Assembly: GCF_001189535.1 (NCBI RefSeq)
Contig: NZ_CP012070.1
Span: forward strand, 620,001-684,000
Source: Arsenicicoccus sp. oral taxon 190
Lineage (GTDB): Bacteria > Actinomycetota > Actinomycetes > Actinomycetales > Dermatophilaceae
Direction of reading: 5' to 3'
Length of the DNA: 64,000 bases
Positions 50,149-57,507 of the stretch are shown in pieces. How positions within the stretch are numbered: position 1 is the stretch's first letter; each line of letters starts with the position of its first letter. The notes under the pieces are model-generated. The model was not told the DNA's origin and made no database searches. It worked only from the letters and a program-made list of their open reading frames with translations. A program made the translations under genes and the position numbers.

Positions 50149-52014
50149 GTGGGCCACTACAAGAGCAACGTGCGAGACATCGAGTTCAACCTCTTCGAGG
50201 TCTTCGGCCGCCAGGACGTCCTGGGGCACGGCATCTACGAGGACGTGGACGCCGACACCGCCAAGGAGATCCTCCACGAGGTCGCCCGGCTGGCTGAGAA
50301 CGAGCTGGCCGACAGCCTGCTGGACTCCGACCGCAACCCCCCGGTCTACGACCCCAAGACCTTCTCGGTGACCATGCCCGAGTCCTTCAAGGCCTCCTAC
50401 AAGGCCTACATCGACGCCGAGTGGGGCAACCTCGACGTCCCCGCCGAGCTCGGCGGCATGGTGGTCCCGCCGTCGCTGCGGTGGTCGGTGGCCGAGCTCG
50501 TCTGCGGCGCCAACCCCGCGGTCCACATGTTCGCCGCCAGCTACTCCTTCGCCAACCTGCTCTACTACCTGGGCACCGAGGAGCAGAAGAAGCTCGCCAA
50601 GCTCATCGTCGACAAGGGCTGGCACTGCACGATGGTGCTCACCGAGCCCGACGCCGGGTCCGACGTCGGCGCCGGCCGCACCAAGGCCACCGACAACGGC
50701 GACGGCACCTGGACCATCGACGGGGTCAAGCGCTTCATCACCTCCGCCGAGTCCGACATGGTCGACAACGTCGTCCACTTCGTCCTCGCCCGCCCCGAGG
50801 GCGCGGGCGCCGGCACCAAGGGCCTGTCGCTCTTCATCGTCCCGAAGTACCACGTCGACGTCGAGACCGGTGAGCTCGGCGAGCGCAACGGCGCCTTCGT
50901 CACCAACGTCGAGCACAAGATGGGCCTCAAGGTGTCCACCACCTGCGAGGTCAGCTTCGGTCAGAACGGCACGCCCGCCGTCGGCACCCTGCTCGGCGAC
51001 GTCCACGACGGCATCGCCCAGATGTTCAAGGTCATCGAGAACGCCCGGATGTTCGTGGGCACCAAGGCGATCGCCACGCTCTCCACCGGCTACCTCAACG
51101 CGCTGGAGTACGCCAAGGAGCGGGTGCAGGGGGCGGACATGACCACCCCCGCCAAGGACGCCCCCCGCGTCACCATCACCCACCACCCGGACGTCCGCCG
51201 GTCGCTGATGCTGCAGAAGGCCTACGCCGAGGGCCTGCGTGCCCTCGTCCTCTACGCGGCGGTGCAGCAGGACAAGGTCGCCCAGGCGCAGGAGGCCAAC
51301 CCGGCCGCGCCCATCCCCGAGGACGACGCCGACGCGCGGCTGGCCATGAAGATCAACGACCTGCTGCTGCCCCTGGTCAAGGGCGTCGGGTCCGAGCGCG
51401 CCTGGGTGCTCCTCGGCACCGAGTCGCTGCAGACGCTCGGCGGCTCGGGCTTCCTGCAGGACTACCCCGTCGAGCAGTACGTCCGCGACGCCAAGATCGA
51501 CACGCTCTACGAGGGCACCACGGCGATCCAGGGCCAGGACTTCTTCTTTCGCAAGATCATCCGGGACAAGGGCACCGCGCTGGCAGCCCTGGCCGAGCAG
51601 ATCGAGACCTTCTGCGAGAGCGGCCCGGAGGCCCTGGCCGAGGAGCGGGCCCAGCTCGGCAAGGCGCTCGAGTCGGTCCAGGGGATCCTCGGTTTCATGG
51701 CCGGCGAGCTCATGGACTCCGACCCGCGCCAGGACGGCGACCTGCGCAACGTCTACAAGGTCGGCCTCAACACCACCCGGCTGCTGCTGGCCGCCGGTGA
51801 CCTCGTCGTCGGGTGGCTGCTGCTGCGCCAGGCCGAGGTCGCCCAGGCCGCGCTGGCGGCGGGCGCGAGCGGCAAGGACAAGGACTTCTACCTAGGCAAG
51901 GTGGCGGCGGCGTCCTTCTTCGCCCGCAACGTGCTGCCGCGGCTGCGGTCCGAGATGGTCATGGCCCAGATGACCGGGCTCGACCTCATGGACGTCCCGG
52001 AGGGCGCCTTCTGA
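50149..52014 (+). CDS. Acyl-CoA dehydrogenase, FadE5-like
   Basis: A 621-residue acyl-CoA dehydrogenase of the large class with extended C-terminus, like mycobacterial FadE5 and close to very-long-chain/ETF-type enzymes. The start MGHYKSNVRDIEFNLFEVF is characteristic. Core signatures: CTMVLTEPDAGSDVGAG, TWTIDGVKRFITSAESDM, HKMGLKVSTTCEVSF, GRD-free SLQTLGGSGFLQDYPVEQYVRDAKIDTLYEGTTAIQGQDFFFRK with the catalytic Glu of YEGTT. It catalyses the first step of fatty-acid beta-oxidation. GTG start with GGAAGGGG about 8 bp upstream. Single-gene unit with a palindrome upstream and a long hairpin after it. Confidence 0.92.
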   Translation: MGHYKSNVRDIEFNLFEVFGRQDVLGHGIYEDVDADTAKEILHEVARLAENELADSLLDSDRNPPVYDPKTFSVTMPESFKASYKAYIDAEWGNLDVPAELGGMVVPPSLRWSVAELVCGANPAVHMFAASYSFANLLYYLGTEEQKKLAKLIVDKGWHCTMVLTEPDAGSDVGAGRTKATDNGDGTWTIDGVKRFITSAESDMVDNVVHFVLARPEGAGAGTKGLSLFIVPKYHVDVETGELGERNGAFVTNVEHKMGLKVSTTCEVSFGQNGTPAVGTLLGDVHDGIAQMFKVIENARMFVGTKAIATLSTGYLNALEYAKERVQGADMTTPAKDAPRVTITHHPDVRRSLMLQKAYAEGLRALVLYAAVQQDKVAQAQEANPAAPIPEDDADARLAMKINDLLLPLVKGVGSERAWVLLGTESLQTLGGSGFLQDYPVEQYVRDAKIDTLYEGTTAIQGQDFFFRKIIRDKGTALAALAEQIETFCESGPEALAEERAQLGKALESVQGILGFMAGELMDSDPRQDGDLRNVYKVGLNTTRLLLAAGDLVVGWLLLRQAEVAQAALAAGASGKDKDFYLGKVAAASFFARNVLPRLRSEMVMAQMTGLDLMDVPEGAF

Positions 52015-52035
52015 CCCGCTGACCAGCTCGTATGC

Positions 52036-52081
52036 CGAGAGCCCGCCGCCCCACGGATCACCGTGGGGCGGCGGGCTCTCG
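52036..52081. terminator. Very long perfect hairpin between convergent genes
   Basis: Arms at 52036-52056 and 52061-52081 are perfectly complementary over 21 bp around an ATCA loop, beginning CGAGAGCCCGCC. It lies between the FadE5-like gene and the convergent ArsR-type gene and can end both transcripts. Confidence 0.8.
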
Positions 52082-52089
52082 CACGTGGG

Positions 52090-52431
52090 TCAGGCGCGGC
52101 GGTCGCGGCGCCGCAGGTCGGCGAAGTGGTCGACGCCGTCGCTGACCAGGTGGACGAGGTGCGGGTCGTCGAGCGAGTAGACCTGCCGGCGGCCGTCGGC
52201 CCGGTGCGAGACCAGCCCGGACAGGCGCAGCCGCCCGAGGTGGTGGCTCGCCGTCGCGACGCTGACGCCGAGCGCCTCGGCGAGGGAGGTGACGTCATAC
52301 TCCCGCTCGGCGAGCCGCCACAGCAGCTGCACCCGCACCGGGGAGCCCATGAGCGCGAACATCGCCGCGGCCCGCACGAAGTCGTCGCACTGGATGTCGT
52401 CGCGGTCGTAGCGGCTCAGGGCATCGTCCAT
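52090..52431 (-). CDS. ArsR-family transcriptional regulator
   Basis: A 113-residue winged-helix repressor. The fold is visible in AAAMFALMGSPVRVQLLWRLAEREYDVTSLAEALGVSVATASHHLGRLRLSGLVSHRADGRRQVYSL: the recognition helix is SVATASHHLGRLR and the wing RADGRRQVYSL. The N-terminal Cys15 (DIQCDD) and late His and Asp pairs (DPHLVHLV, DGVDHFADL) are possible metal ligands like alpha-5 sites of NmtR/CzrA-type metal sensors. It diverges from a VIT1-type metal transporter gene, fitting a metal-responsive repressor; that is inference. Confidence 0.85.
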   Translation of the reverse strand: MDDALSRYDRDDIQCDDFVRAAAMFALMGSPVRVQLLWRLAEREYDVTSLAEALGVSVATASHHLGRLRLSGLVSHRADGRRQVYSLDDPHLVHLVSDGVDHFADLRRRDRRA

Positions 52432-52437
52432 GCCGTC

Positions 52438-52463
52438 ATTCTAATGATCCAATATTCTTAGAA
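52438..52463. promoter_or_regulatory. ArsR-type promoter with inverted repeat (candidate operator)
   Basis: TTCTAA (52439-52444) and TTAGAA (52458-52463) form a 6-bp inverted repeat with a 13-bp A/T-rich spacer. It covers TAGAAT (minus strand, 52438-52443), a good -10 box that lies 6 bp before the ArsR ATG and so would give a leaderless mRNA. TTGACA is at 52468-52473 on the plus strand toward the transporter, without a clear -10. Confidence 0.5.
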
Positions 52464-52564
52464 GTGTTTGACAAAGGGTGAGGCTCGTCGCACCATGGAT
52501 CGGCCGACCTCCCACGGCGAGCCCGCGGGCGCCGCCGCTCCCCTCCACCACCGCTAGGACCACC

Positions 52565-53281
52565 ATGACAACCGCCTCCACCCGACCCGACCCCGACCGG
52601 GGCGGACTCGGTGCTCGCCTCAACTGGTTGCGTGCCGGCGTGCTCGGCGCCAACGACGGCATCGTCTCCGGCTCGGGCCTGCTCATCGGCGTGGCCGCCG
52701 CCAACCCCGGCGCCTCCGCCACGATCATCGGCGCCGGCGTGGCCGGGCTGCTGGCCGGGGCCGCCGCCATGGCCATGGGCGAGTACGTCTCCGTCTCCAG
52801 CCAGCGGGACTCCGAGCGAGCCGTCGTCGCCCTCGAGTCCCGCGAGCTGGCCGCCGACCCCGAGGCCGAGCTGGCCGAGCTGGTCACGGCATACCAGCGG
52901 CAGGGGCTCACCGAGGACACCGCGCGTCGCGTCGCCCACGAGATGACGCAGCACGACGCGCTGGCCGCGCACCTGCAGACGGAGTTCGGGATGCACCCGG
53001 ACGAGCTCACCAACCCCTGGCACGCGGCCCTGGCCTCCGCCCTGGCGTTCACCGTCGGGTCGCTGCTGCCGCTGCTCACGATGATCCTCGTGCCCTCCGG
53101 CGCCCGCATCTGGTGCACCATCGTGGCGGCGGTCGTGGGGCTGCTGGCCACGGGCTGGACCAGCGCCGCGATCTCGGGCTCGCCCAAGGGCGCCCCCATC
53201 GCCCGCAACGTGATCGGCGGTTGCGCGGCCATGGCCCTGACCTGGACCATCGGCCATCTCTTCGGCGTGGCCGCCGCCTGA
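52565..53281 (+). CDS. VIT1/CCC1-family metal transporter
   Basis: A 238-residue membrane protein with five spans. Core signatures: the DANDGIVSGSGLLIGVAAA region reading GANDGIVSGSG, AGAAAMAMGEYVSVSSQRDSERA (the conserved metal-path SMGxGExxS-like segment), the hydrophilic metal-binding loop with EDTARRVAHEMTQHDALAAHLQTEFG, and LPLLTMILVPSG. The family moves Fe2+ and Mn2+ out of the cytoplasm (vacuolar iron transporters in eukaryotes). AGGA lies 5 bp before the ATG. Next to a divergent ArsR-type regulator, it probably protects against metal excess. Confidence 0.88.
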   Translation: MTTASTRPDPDRGGLGARLNWLRAGVLGANDGIVSGSGLLIGVAAANPGASATIIGAGVAGLLAGAAAMAMGEYVSVSSQRDSERAVVALESRELAADPEAELAELVTAYQRQGLTEDTARRVAHEMTQHDALAAHLQTEFGMHPDELTNPWHAALASALAFTVGSLLPLLTMILVPSGARIWCTIVAAVVGLLATGWTSAAISGSPKGAPIARNVIGGCAAMALTWTIGHLFGVAAA

Positions 53282-53335
53282 CCCCCACCAGCACCTCTAC
53301 CCTCGACCACCCCTCCCCGACCCCCAGGAGACCCC

Positions 53336-53806
53336 ATGTTCGACCTCTTCGACGGCCTGCCCGTCCACGCCCTCGTCGTGCACGCCGTGGTCGTGCTCGC
53401 CCCCCTCACGGCCCTGCTCGCCGTCCTCTACGCGGTCGCGCCCGCCCGACGCCTCGGTCTGCGGTGGCCGCTCGCGCTGCTGGCGGTCGCCACCGGCGTG
53501 ACCGGCTTCGTGGCGGGCGAGTCCGGGGAGAAGCTCGAGCACCGCCTCGGCGGCGGCAACCCCACCCTCCACGAGCACACCGAGGCGGGGGACCTGCTCA
53601 AGGTCGCCTGCGTGATCTTCATGGTGCTGGTCCTGCTGGCGGTCTTCCTGCTGCTGCCCGCCGGTCGCCGGGTGGAGGCCAGGAACCCCCTCGCCATGAT
53701 CACTGCGGTGGTGCTGGTGCTGGCGTCCGTGGCGGTCTGCTACCAGACCGTGGTGACCGGCCACACCGGCGCCCGCGCGGTGTGGGGCGACCAGATCACG
53801 CCCTGA
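53336..53806 (+). CDS. DUF2231-family membrane protein
   Basis: A 156-residue protein with four hydrophobic segments. The start MFDLFDGLPVHALVVHAVVVLAPLTALLAVLY with two His in the first helix (PVHALVVH) is the DUF2231 pattern, and GHTGARAVWG at the end matches too. The His residues suggest heme or metal binding; no function is established to my knowledge. It follows the VIT1-type transporter by 54 bp with AGGAGA before its ATG, so it is probably the second gene of that unit, which adds weight to a metal-related role. Confidence 0.85.
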   Translation: MFDLFDGLPVHALVVHAVVVLAPLTALLAVLYAVAPARRLGLRWPLALLAVATGVTGFVAGESGEKLEHRLGGGNPTLHEHTEAGDLLKVACVIFMVLVLLAVFLLLPAGRRVEARNPLAMITAVVLVLASVAVCYQTVVTGHTGARAVWGDQITP

Positions 53807-53809
53807 CCC

Positions 53810-55159
53810 CTACGGCAGGGCGGCTCCGACGAGCCCTGCGGCCAGCGTCGCCCCGGACGCGGGGTCGATCACCAGGAACGCCCCAGTGGCCCGGTCGTCG
53901 CGGTAGTCGTCGACCGCCACCGGCTCGGCCAGCCGCAGCTCGACGCGCGCGATGTCGTTGAGCTGCACGGGAGCCCCGGGCGCCACCCACTCCAGGGTGT
54001 CCACGTCCCAGTGGTCCCCGACGGTGGTGAGGATCCCGCGGGTCGTGCGGGTGCCGGCCTTGACCAGCACCCGCTGGCCGGGCGTGGCCGGGCGCTCGTC
54101 CAGCCAGCACACGGTCCCCGAGATCTCCTGCACCGCAACGGGGCCCGCCTCGGTCGACGACAGCACGGAGCCGCGTCCCACGTCGAGCTCGTCGCGCAGC
54201 CGCACCGTCACCGACTCCCCCGCCCCGGCCACCTGGGCCGGCCCGGCGGGGGTGTCGATGGCGGTCACGACGCTCGTGAGGCCGCCTGGCGTCACGGTGA
54301 TCTCGTCCCCGACGGCGACCCGACCGGACGCGATCCGCCCGGCCAGCCCCCGGTAGTCGGGGTGCTCGGCGGTCCGCGGCCGGATCACCAGCTGCACGGG
54401 CAGCCGCAGCGGGCGGTCGACCTCGGCCGCCGCGTCGTCGAGGTCCTCCAGGAGGGTGAGCAGCGGCGGCCCGGCATACCACCGCGGCACGTCCGGCGAG
54501 CCGACCGGCTCGGCGCTGACGACCCCCTCCCCCGTGAGCGCCGAGATCGGCACGATCCGCACGTCCCCGAGGCCGAGACGCGTGGCGATGCCCGCCACCT
54601 CGCGCCCGACCTCCTCGAAACGACGCTGGTCCCAGTCGATCGCATCCATCTTGTTGAGCGCGACCACGACGTGCGGCACCCCCAGCAGCGCCATGACCGC
54701 GAGGTGGCGGCGGGTCTGCGGGAGCACACCGTTGCGGACGTCGACGAGCACCAGCGCGGCGTCGGCGGTGGAGGCGCCGGTGACCGTGTTGCGGGTGTAC
54801 TGCGTGTGGCCGGGGGTGTCGGCCAGCACGAAGCTGCGCCGCGGCGTCGTGAAGTAGCGGTAGGCGACGTCGATGGTGATGCCCTGCTCGCGCTCGGAGC
54901 GCAGCCCGTCGGTCAGCAGCGCCAGGTCCACCTGCTCGGACCCGCGGCGCCGGCTGGCCGCCTCGATCGCGTCGTAGGTGTCGGCCAGGATCGACTTGGT
55001 GTCGTGCAGCAGGCGCCCGACGAGGGTGGACTTGCCGTCGTCGACCGACCCCGCGACGACCAGCCGCAGCTGGCGGCGGGTCGCGGCGATCTCGTCGGTC
55101 ACCCCGGAGATGTCGGTGACCCCGGTGACGCCGGCCGCGTCATACGTGCTCGTGCCCAT
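53810..55159 (-). CDS. cysN: Sulfate adenylyltransferase subunit 1 (GTPase)
   Basis: A 449-residue EF-Tu-like GTPase that drives sulfate activation to APS with CysD. P-loop GSVDDGKST, the switch region DGLRSEREQGITIDVAYRYF, DTPGH (G3) and NKMD (G4) are all present, followed by two beta-barrel domains. There is no fused APS-kinase domain at the C-terminus; cysC is a separate gene. Its ATG overlaps the last base of the cysD stop codon (TGATG). Last gene of the operon, ending 3 bp from the convergent DUF2231 gene. Confidence 0.95.
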   Translation of the reverse strand: MGTSTYDAAGVTGVTDISGVTDEIAATRRQLRLVVAGSVDDGKSTLVGRLLHDTKSILADTYDAIEAASRRRGSEQVDLALLTDGLRSEREQGITIDVAYRYFTTPRRSFVLADTPGHTQYTRNTVTGASTADAALVLVDVRNGVLPQTRRHLAVMALLGVPHVVVALNKMDAIDWDQRRFEEVGREVAGIATRLGLGDVRIVPISALTGEGVVSAEPVGSPDVPRWYAGPPLLTLLEDLDDAAAEVDRPLRLPVQLVIRPRTAEHPDYRGLAGRIASGRVAVGDEITVTPGGLTSVVTAIDTPAGPAQVAGAGESVTVRLRDELDVGRGSVLSSTEAGPVAVQEISGTVCWLDERPATPGQRVLVKAGTRTTRGILTTVGDHWDVDTLEWVAPGAPVQLNDIARVELRLAEPVAVDDYRDDRATGAFLVIDPASGATLAAGLVGAALP

Positions 55160-56079
55160 CAGAAGTAGCCCTCTCGCTTGCGGTCCTCCATGGCGGCCTC
55201 GGAGAGGCGGTCGTCCGCGCGGGTGGCGCCGCGCTCGGTGAGCCGGCTGATCGACACCTCGGCGATCACGTCGGCGATGGTCGCGGCGGTGGACTCGACC
55301 GCGCCCGTGCAGGATCCGTCGCCGACCGTGCGGTAGCGCACGCTGCGCCGCTCGACGGTCTCGCCGTCGCGCGGCCCGCCCCAGGGGCCGCTGGTCATCC
55401 ACATCCCGTCGCGCGCGTGGACGTCCCGCTCGTGCGCGTAGTAGATCGACGGGAGCTCGACCCCCTCGCGCTCGATGTAGTGCCACACGTCCAGCTCGGT
55501 CCAGTTGGACAGCGGGAAGACGCGGGTGTGCTCGCCCGGCGCGTGGCGACCGTTGTAGACCTGCCACAGCTCGGGGCGCTGCGTGCGCGGGTCCCAGCCG
55601 CCGAAGGCGTCGCGGATCGAGAAGACCCGCTCCTTGGCGCGGGCCCGGTCCTCGTCGCGCCTCGCCCCGCCGAGGACGGCGTCGAAGCGGTGCTCGGCGA
55701 TGGAGTCCAGCAGCGGGATGGTCTGCAGCGGGTTGCGGGTGCCGTCCGGGCGCTCGGTCAGCCGGCCGTCGGCGAGCCACTCCTCGACGTGCGCGACGAC
55801 CAGCTGCAGGCCGTGCGCGGCGACGACGCGGTCGCGGAAGTCGATGACCTCGGGGAAGTTGTGGCCCGTGTCGACGTGGAGCAGCGTGATCGGCAGCGGC
55901 GCCGGCGCGAGCGCCTTGAGGGCCAGGTGCAGCAGGACCGCCGAGTCCTTCCCCCCGCTGAAGAGCAGTGCGGGGCGGTCGAACTCGGCCACCACCTCGC
56001 GGATGATCTGGATCCCCTCGGCCTCGAGGGAGTCCAGGGTCGTCAACGCCCGGGGCGCCGTGGTCAGCGTGGTCGTCAT
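55159..56079 (-). CDS. cysD: Sulfate adenylyltransferase subunit 2
   Basis: A 306-residue ATP-pyrophosphatase-type enzyme that forms APS from sulfate and ATP. It has the PP-loop SGGKDSAVLLHLA, HVDTGHNFPEVIDFRD, the GGARRDEDRARAKER block, NWTELDVWHYI and the family's C-terminal EAAMEDRKREGYF. Works as a complex with CysN, encoded next. The ATG overlaps the cysC stop by four bases (ATGA). Confidence 0.97.
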   Translation of the reverse strand: MTTTLTTAPRALTTLDSLEAEGIQIIREVVAEFDRPALLFSGGKDSAVLLHLALKALAPAPLPITLLHVDTGHNFPEVIDFRDRVVAAHGLQLVVAHVEEWLADGRLTERPDGTRNPLQTIPLLDSIAEHRFDAVLGGARRDEDRARAKERVFSIRDAFGGWDPRTQRPELWQVYNGRHAPGEHTRVFPLSNWTELDVWHYIEREGVELPSIYYAHERDVHARDGMWMTSGPWGGPRDGETVERRSVRYRTVGDGSCTGAVESTAATIADVIAEVSISRLTERGATRADDRLSEAAMEDRKREGYF

Positions 56080-56609
56080 CGGATCCCCTTGTCGGTGAGC
56101 AGGGTTCGGAGGGCGGAGACACTCTCCGCCAGCTCCTGGTCGGTCGTGTCCAGCCGTATGTCGGGAGCCGCCGGCGGCTCGTAGGGGTCACTGACACCCG
56201 TGAGGGTGGCGACCTCCCCGCGGGCGGCCGCGGCGTAGAGGCCCTTGACGTCACGCCGGGCGCACTCGTCGACGGGGGTCGCGACGTGCGCCTCGAGATA
56301 GGGCACGCCCGCCGCCTCGTGGTCGGCGCGGACGGTGGCGCGGGTGGCGGCATACGGCGCGATGACCGGCACGAGGGCGAGGACGCCGTTGCGGGCGAGG
56401 AGCCGCGCGACGTAGGCGACGCGCTGCACGTGCGTGTCCCGGTCCGCGCGCGAGAACCCCAGTCCGGCCGAGAGGTTCGTGCGGATCTCGTCGCCGTCGA
56501 GCACCTCGACCCGGCGGCCCTCGGCGCGCAGGTCGTCGGCGAGCGCCTCGGCGATGGTGGACTTGCCGGCGCCGGACAGACCGGTCAGCCAGACCGTCGC
56601 GCCGCTCAC
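56076..56609 (-). CDS. cysC: Adenylyl-sulfate kinase
   Basis: A 177-residue kinase that phosphorylates APS to PAPS. P-loop GLSGAGKSTIAEAL, DGDEIRTNLSAGLGFSRADRDTHVQRVAYVARLLARNG and VATPVDECARRDVKGLYAAAARGE with the DVKGLY motif are standard. The GTG at 56609 overlaps the cysH stop by four bases (GTGA), which fixes the start. Since CysH here is an APS-type enzyme, PAPS may be made for sulfation rather than for reduction; this is an inference. Confidence 0.93.
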   Translation of the reverse strand: MSGATVWLTGLSGAGKSTIAEALADDLRAEGRRVEVLDGDEIRTNLSAGLGFSRADRDTHVQRVAYVARLLARNGVLALVPVIAPYAATRATVRADHEAAGVPYLEAHVATPVDECARRDVKGLYAAAARGEVATLTGVSDPYEPPAAPDIRLDTTDQELAESVSALRTLLTDKGIR

Positions 56610-57313
56610 CGCTGGATCCCGCACTCGATCTTGGCGGTGCCGCTCCACCGGCCGGCGCGAGGGTCCTCGCCGGGCGCGACGCGGCGGGTGCAGGGCGCGC
56701 ACCCGATCGAGGGGTAGCCCCGGTCGAGCAGCGGGTTGCGGACCACGTCGTGGCGCTCGGCGTAGTCCGCGACGTCCTGGTCGGACCAGGCCGCCAGCGG
56801 GGCGACCTTGACGATGAGCCGACGCTCGTCGAAGCCGATCACGGGGGTGTCCCGGCGGGTCGGTGACTGGACGCGCCGCACGCCGGTTGCCCAGGCCTCG
56901 AGCTCACCGAGGGCGTCGTCGAGGGGATGCGTCTTGCGCAGGGCGCAGCACAGGTCGGGGTCGCGGTCGTGCAGGGCGGGGCCGTGGACCGCGTCCTGCT
57001 CGGCGACGGTCTGGGCGGGCGTGAGGGTGATGACGTCCAGGCGGGTGCGGCGCACGGTCTCGTCGCGGGTCGCCAGCGTCTCGGGGAAGTGGTAGCCGGT
57101 GTCGAGGAAGTAGAGCCGGGTGCCCGGAGCCACCTGGTCGACGAGATGGGCGAGGATGCCGTCCTGCATCGAGCCGGCGACGGCCCAGTGCTCACCGAAC
57201 TCCCCTGCTGCCCAGGCGATCACGTCATGGGCGGAGAGCGTCTCCAGGTGGGCGGCGTCACGCTCGACGAGCTCGCGCAGGTCCTCCTCGGACCGCAGCG
57301 TCCTGGTGCTCAT
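56606..57313 (-). CDS. cysH: APS (phosphoadenylyl/adenylyl-sulfate) reductase, Fe-S type
   Basis: A 235-residue reductase giving sulfite. The PP-like substrate loop is AVAGSMQDGILAHLV (degenerate SGGKDS-like), then FLDTGYHFPETLATRD. It carries the two Cys pairs of the 4Fe-4S type, CCALRK (DLCCALRKTHPL) and CAPC (SIGCAPCTRR), and the C-terminal catalytic ECGIQR. In actinobacteria and plants this combination marks APS reductases rather than PAPS reductases. Its ATG overlaps the zinc-ribbon gene stop by four bases (ATGA). Confidence 0.93.
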   Translation of the reverse strand: MSTRTLRSEEDLRELVERDAAHLETLSAHDVIAWAAGEFGEHWAVAGSMQDGILAHLVDQVAPGTRLYFLDTGYHFPETLATRDETVRRTRLDVITLTPAQTVAEQDAVHGPALHDRDPDLCCALRKTHPLDDALGELEAWATGVRRVQSPTRRDTPVIGFDERRLIVKVAPLAAWSDQDVADYAERHDVVRNPLLDRGYPSIGCAPCTRRVAPGEDPRAGRWSGTAKIECGIQR

Positions 57314-57507
57314 GCGCCGGCCCCCTCCCCGATCCCCTCGTGCGAGAGCCCGACGAACCGCACCACGAAGACCCGGGTGCAGTCCAGGCAGCGCCACGCA
57401 CCGCGCGGCTCCTCGACGGGCCGCAGGTCCTCCTCGGCGCAGTATGGGCAGTGCATGACGGCCGCGCGCTGGGCTCCGTCGGCGCCCGGCACGTGGGTGG
57501 CGCTCAC
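57310..57507 (-). CDS. Small zinc-ribbon protein in the sulfate operon
   Basis: A 65-residue protein with a CX2C...CX2C knuckle: MHCPYCAEEDLRPVEEPRGAWRCLDCTRVF. It is placed between sulfite reductase and cysH, and both joints are four-base stop/start overlaps (GTGA and ATGA), so it must be translated. Related actinobacterial operons also carry a very small gene here (CysX, a ferredoxin-like protein, in Corynebacterium). This one looks like a zinc or single-iron rubredoxin-type ribbon. A role in electron supply to or assembly of the reductases is a guess. Confidence 0.75.
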   Translation of the reverse strand: MSATHVPGADGAQRAAVMHCPYCAEEDLRPVEEPRGAWRCLDCTRVFVVRFVGLSHEGIGEGAGA

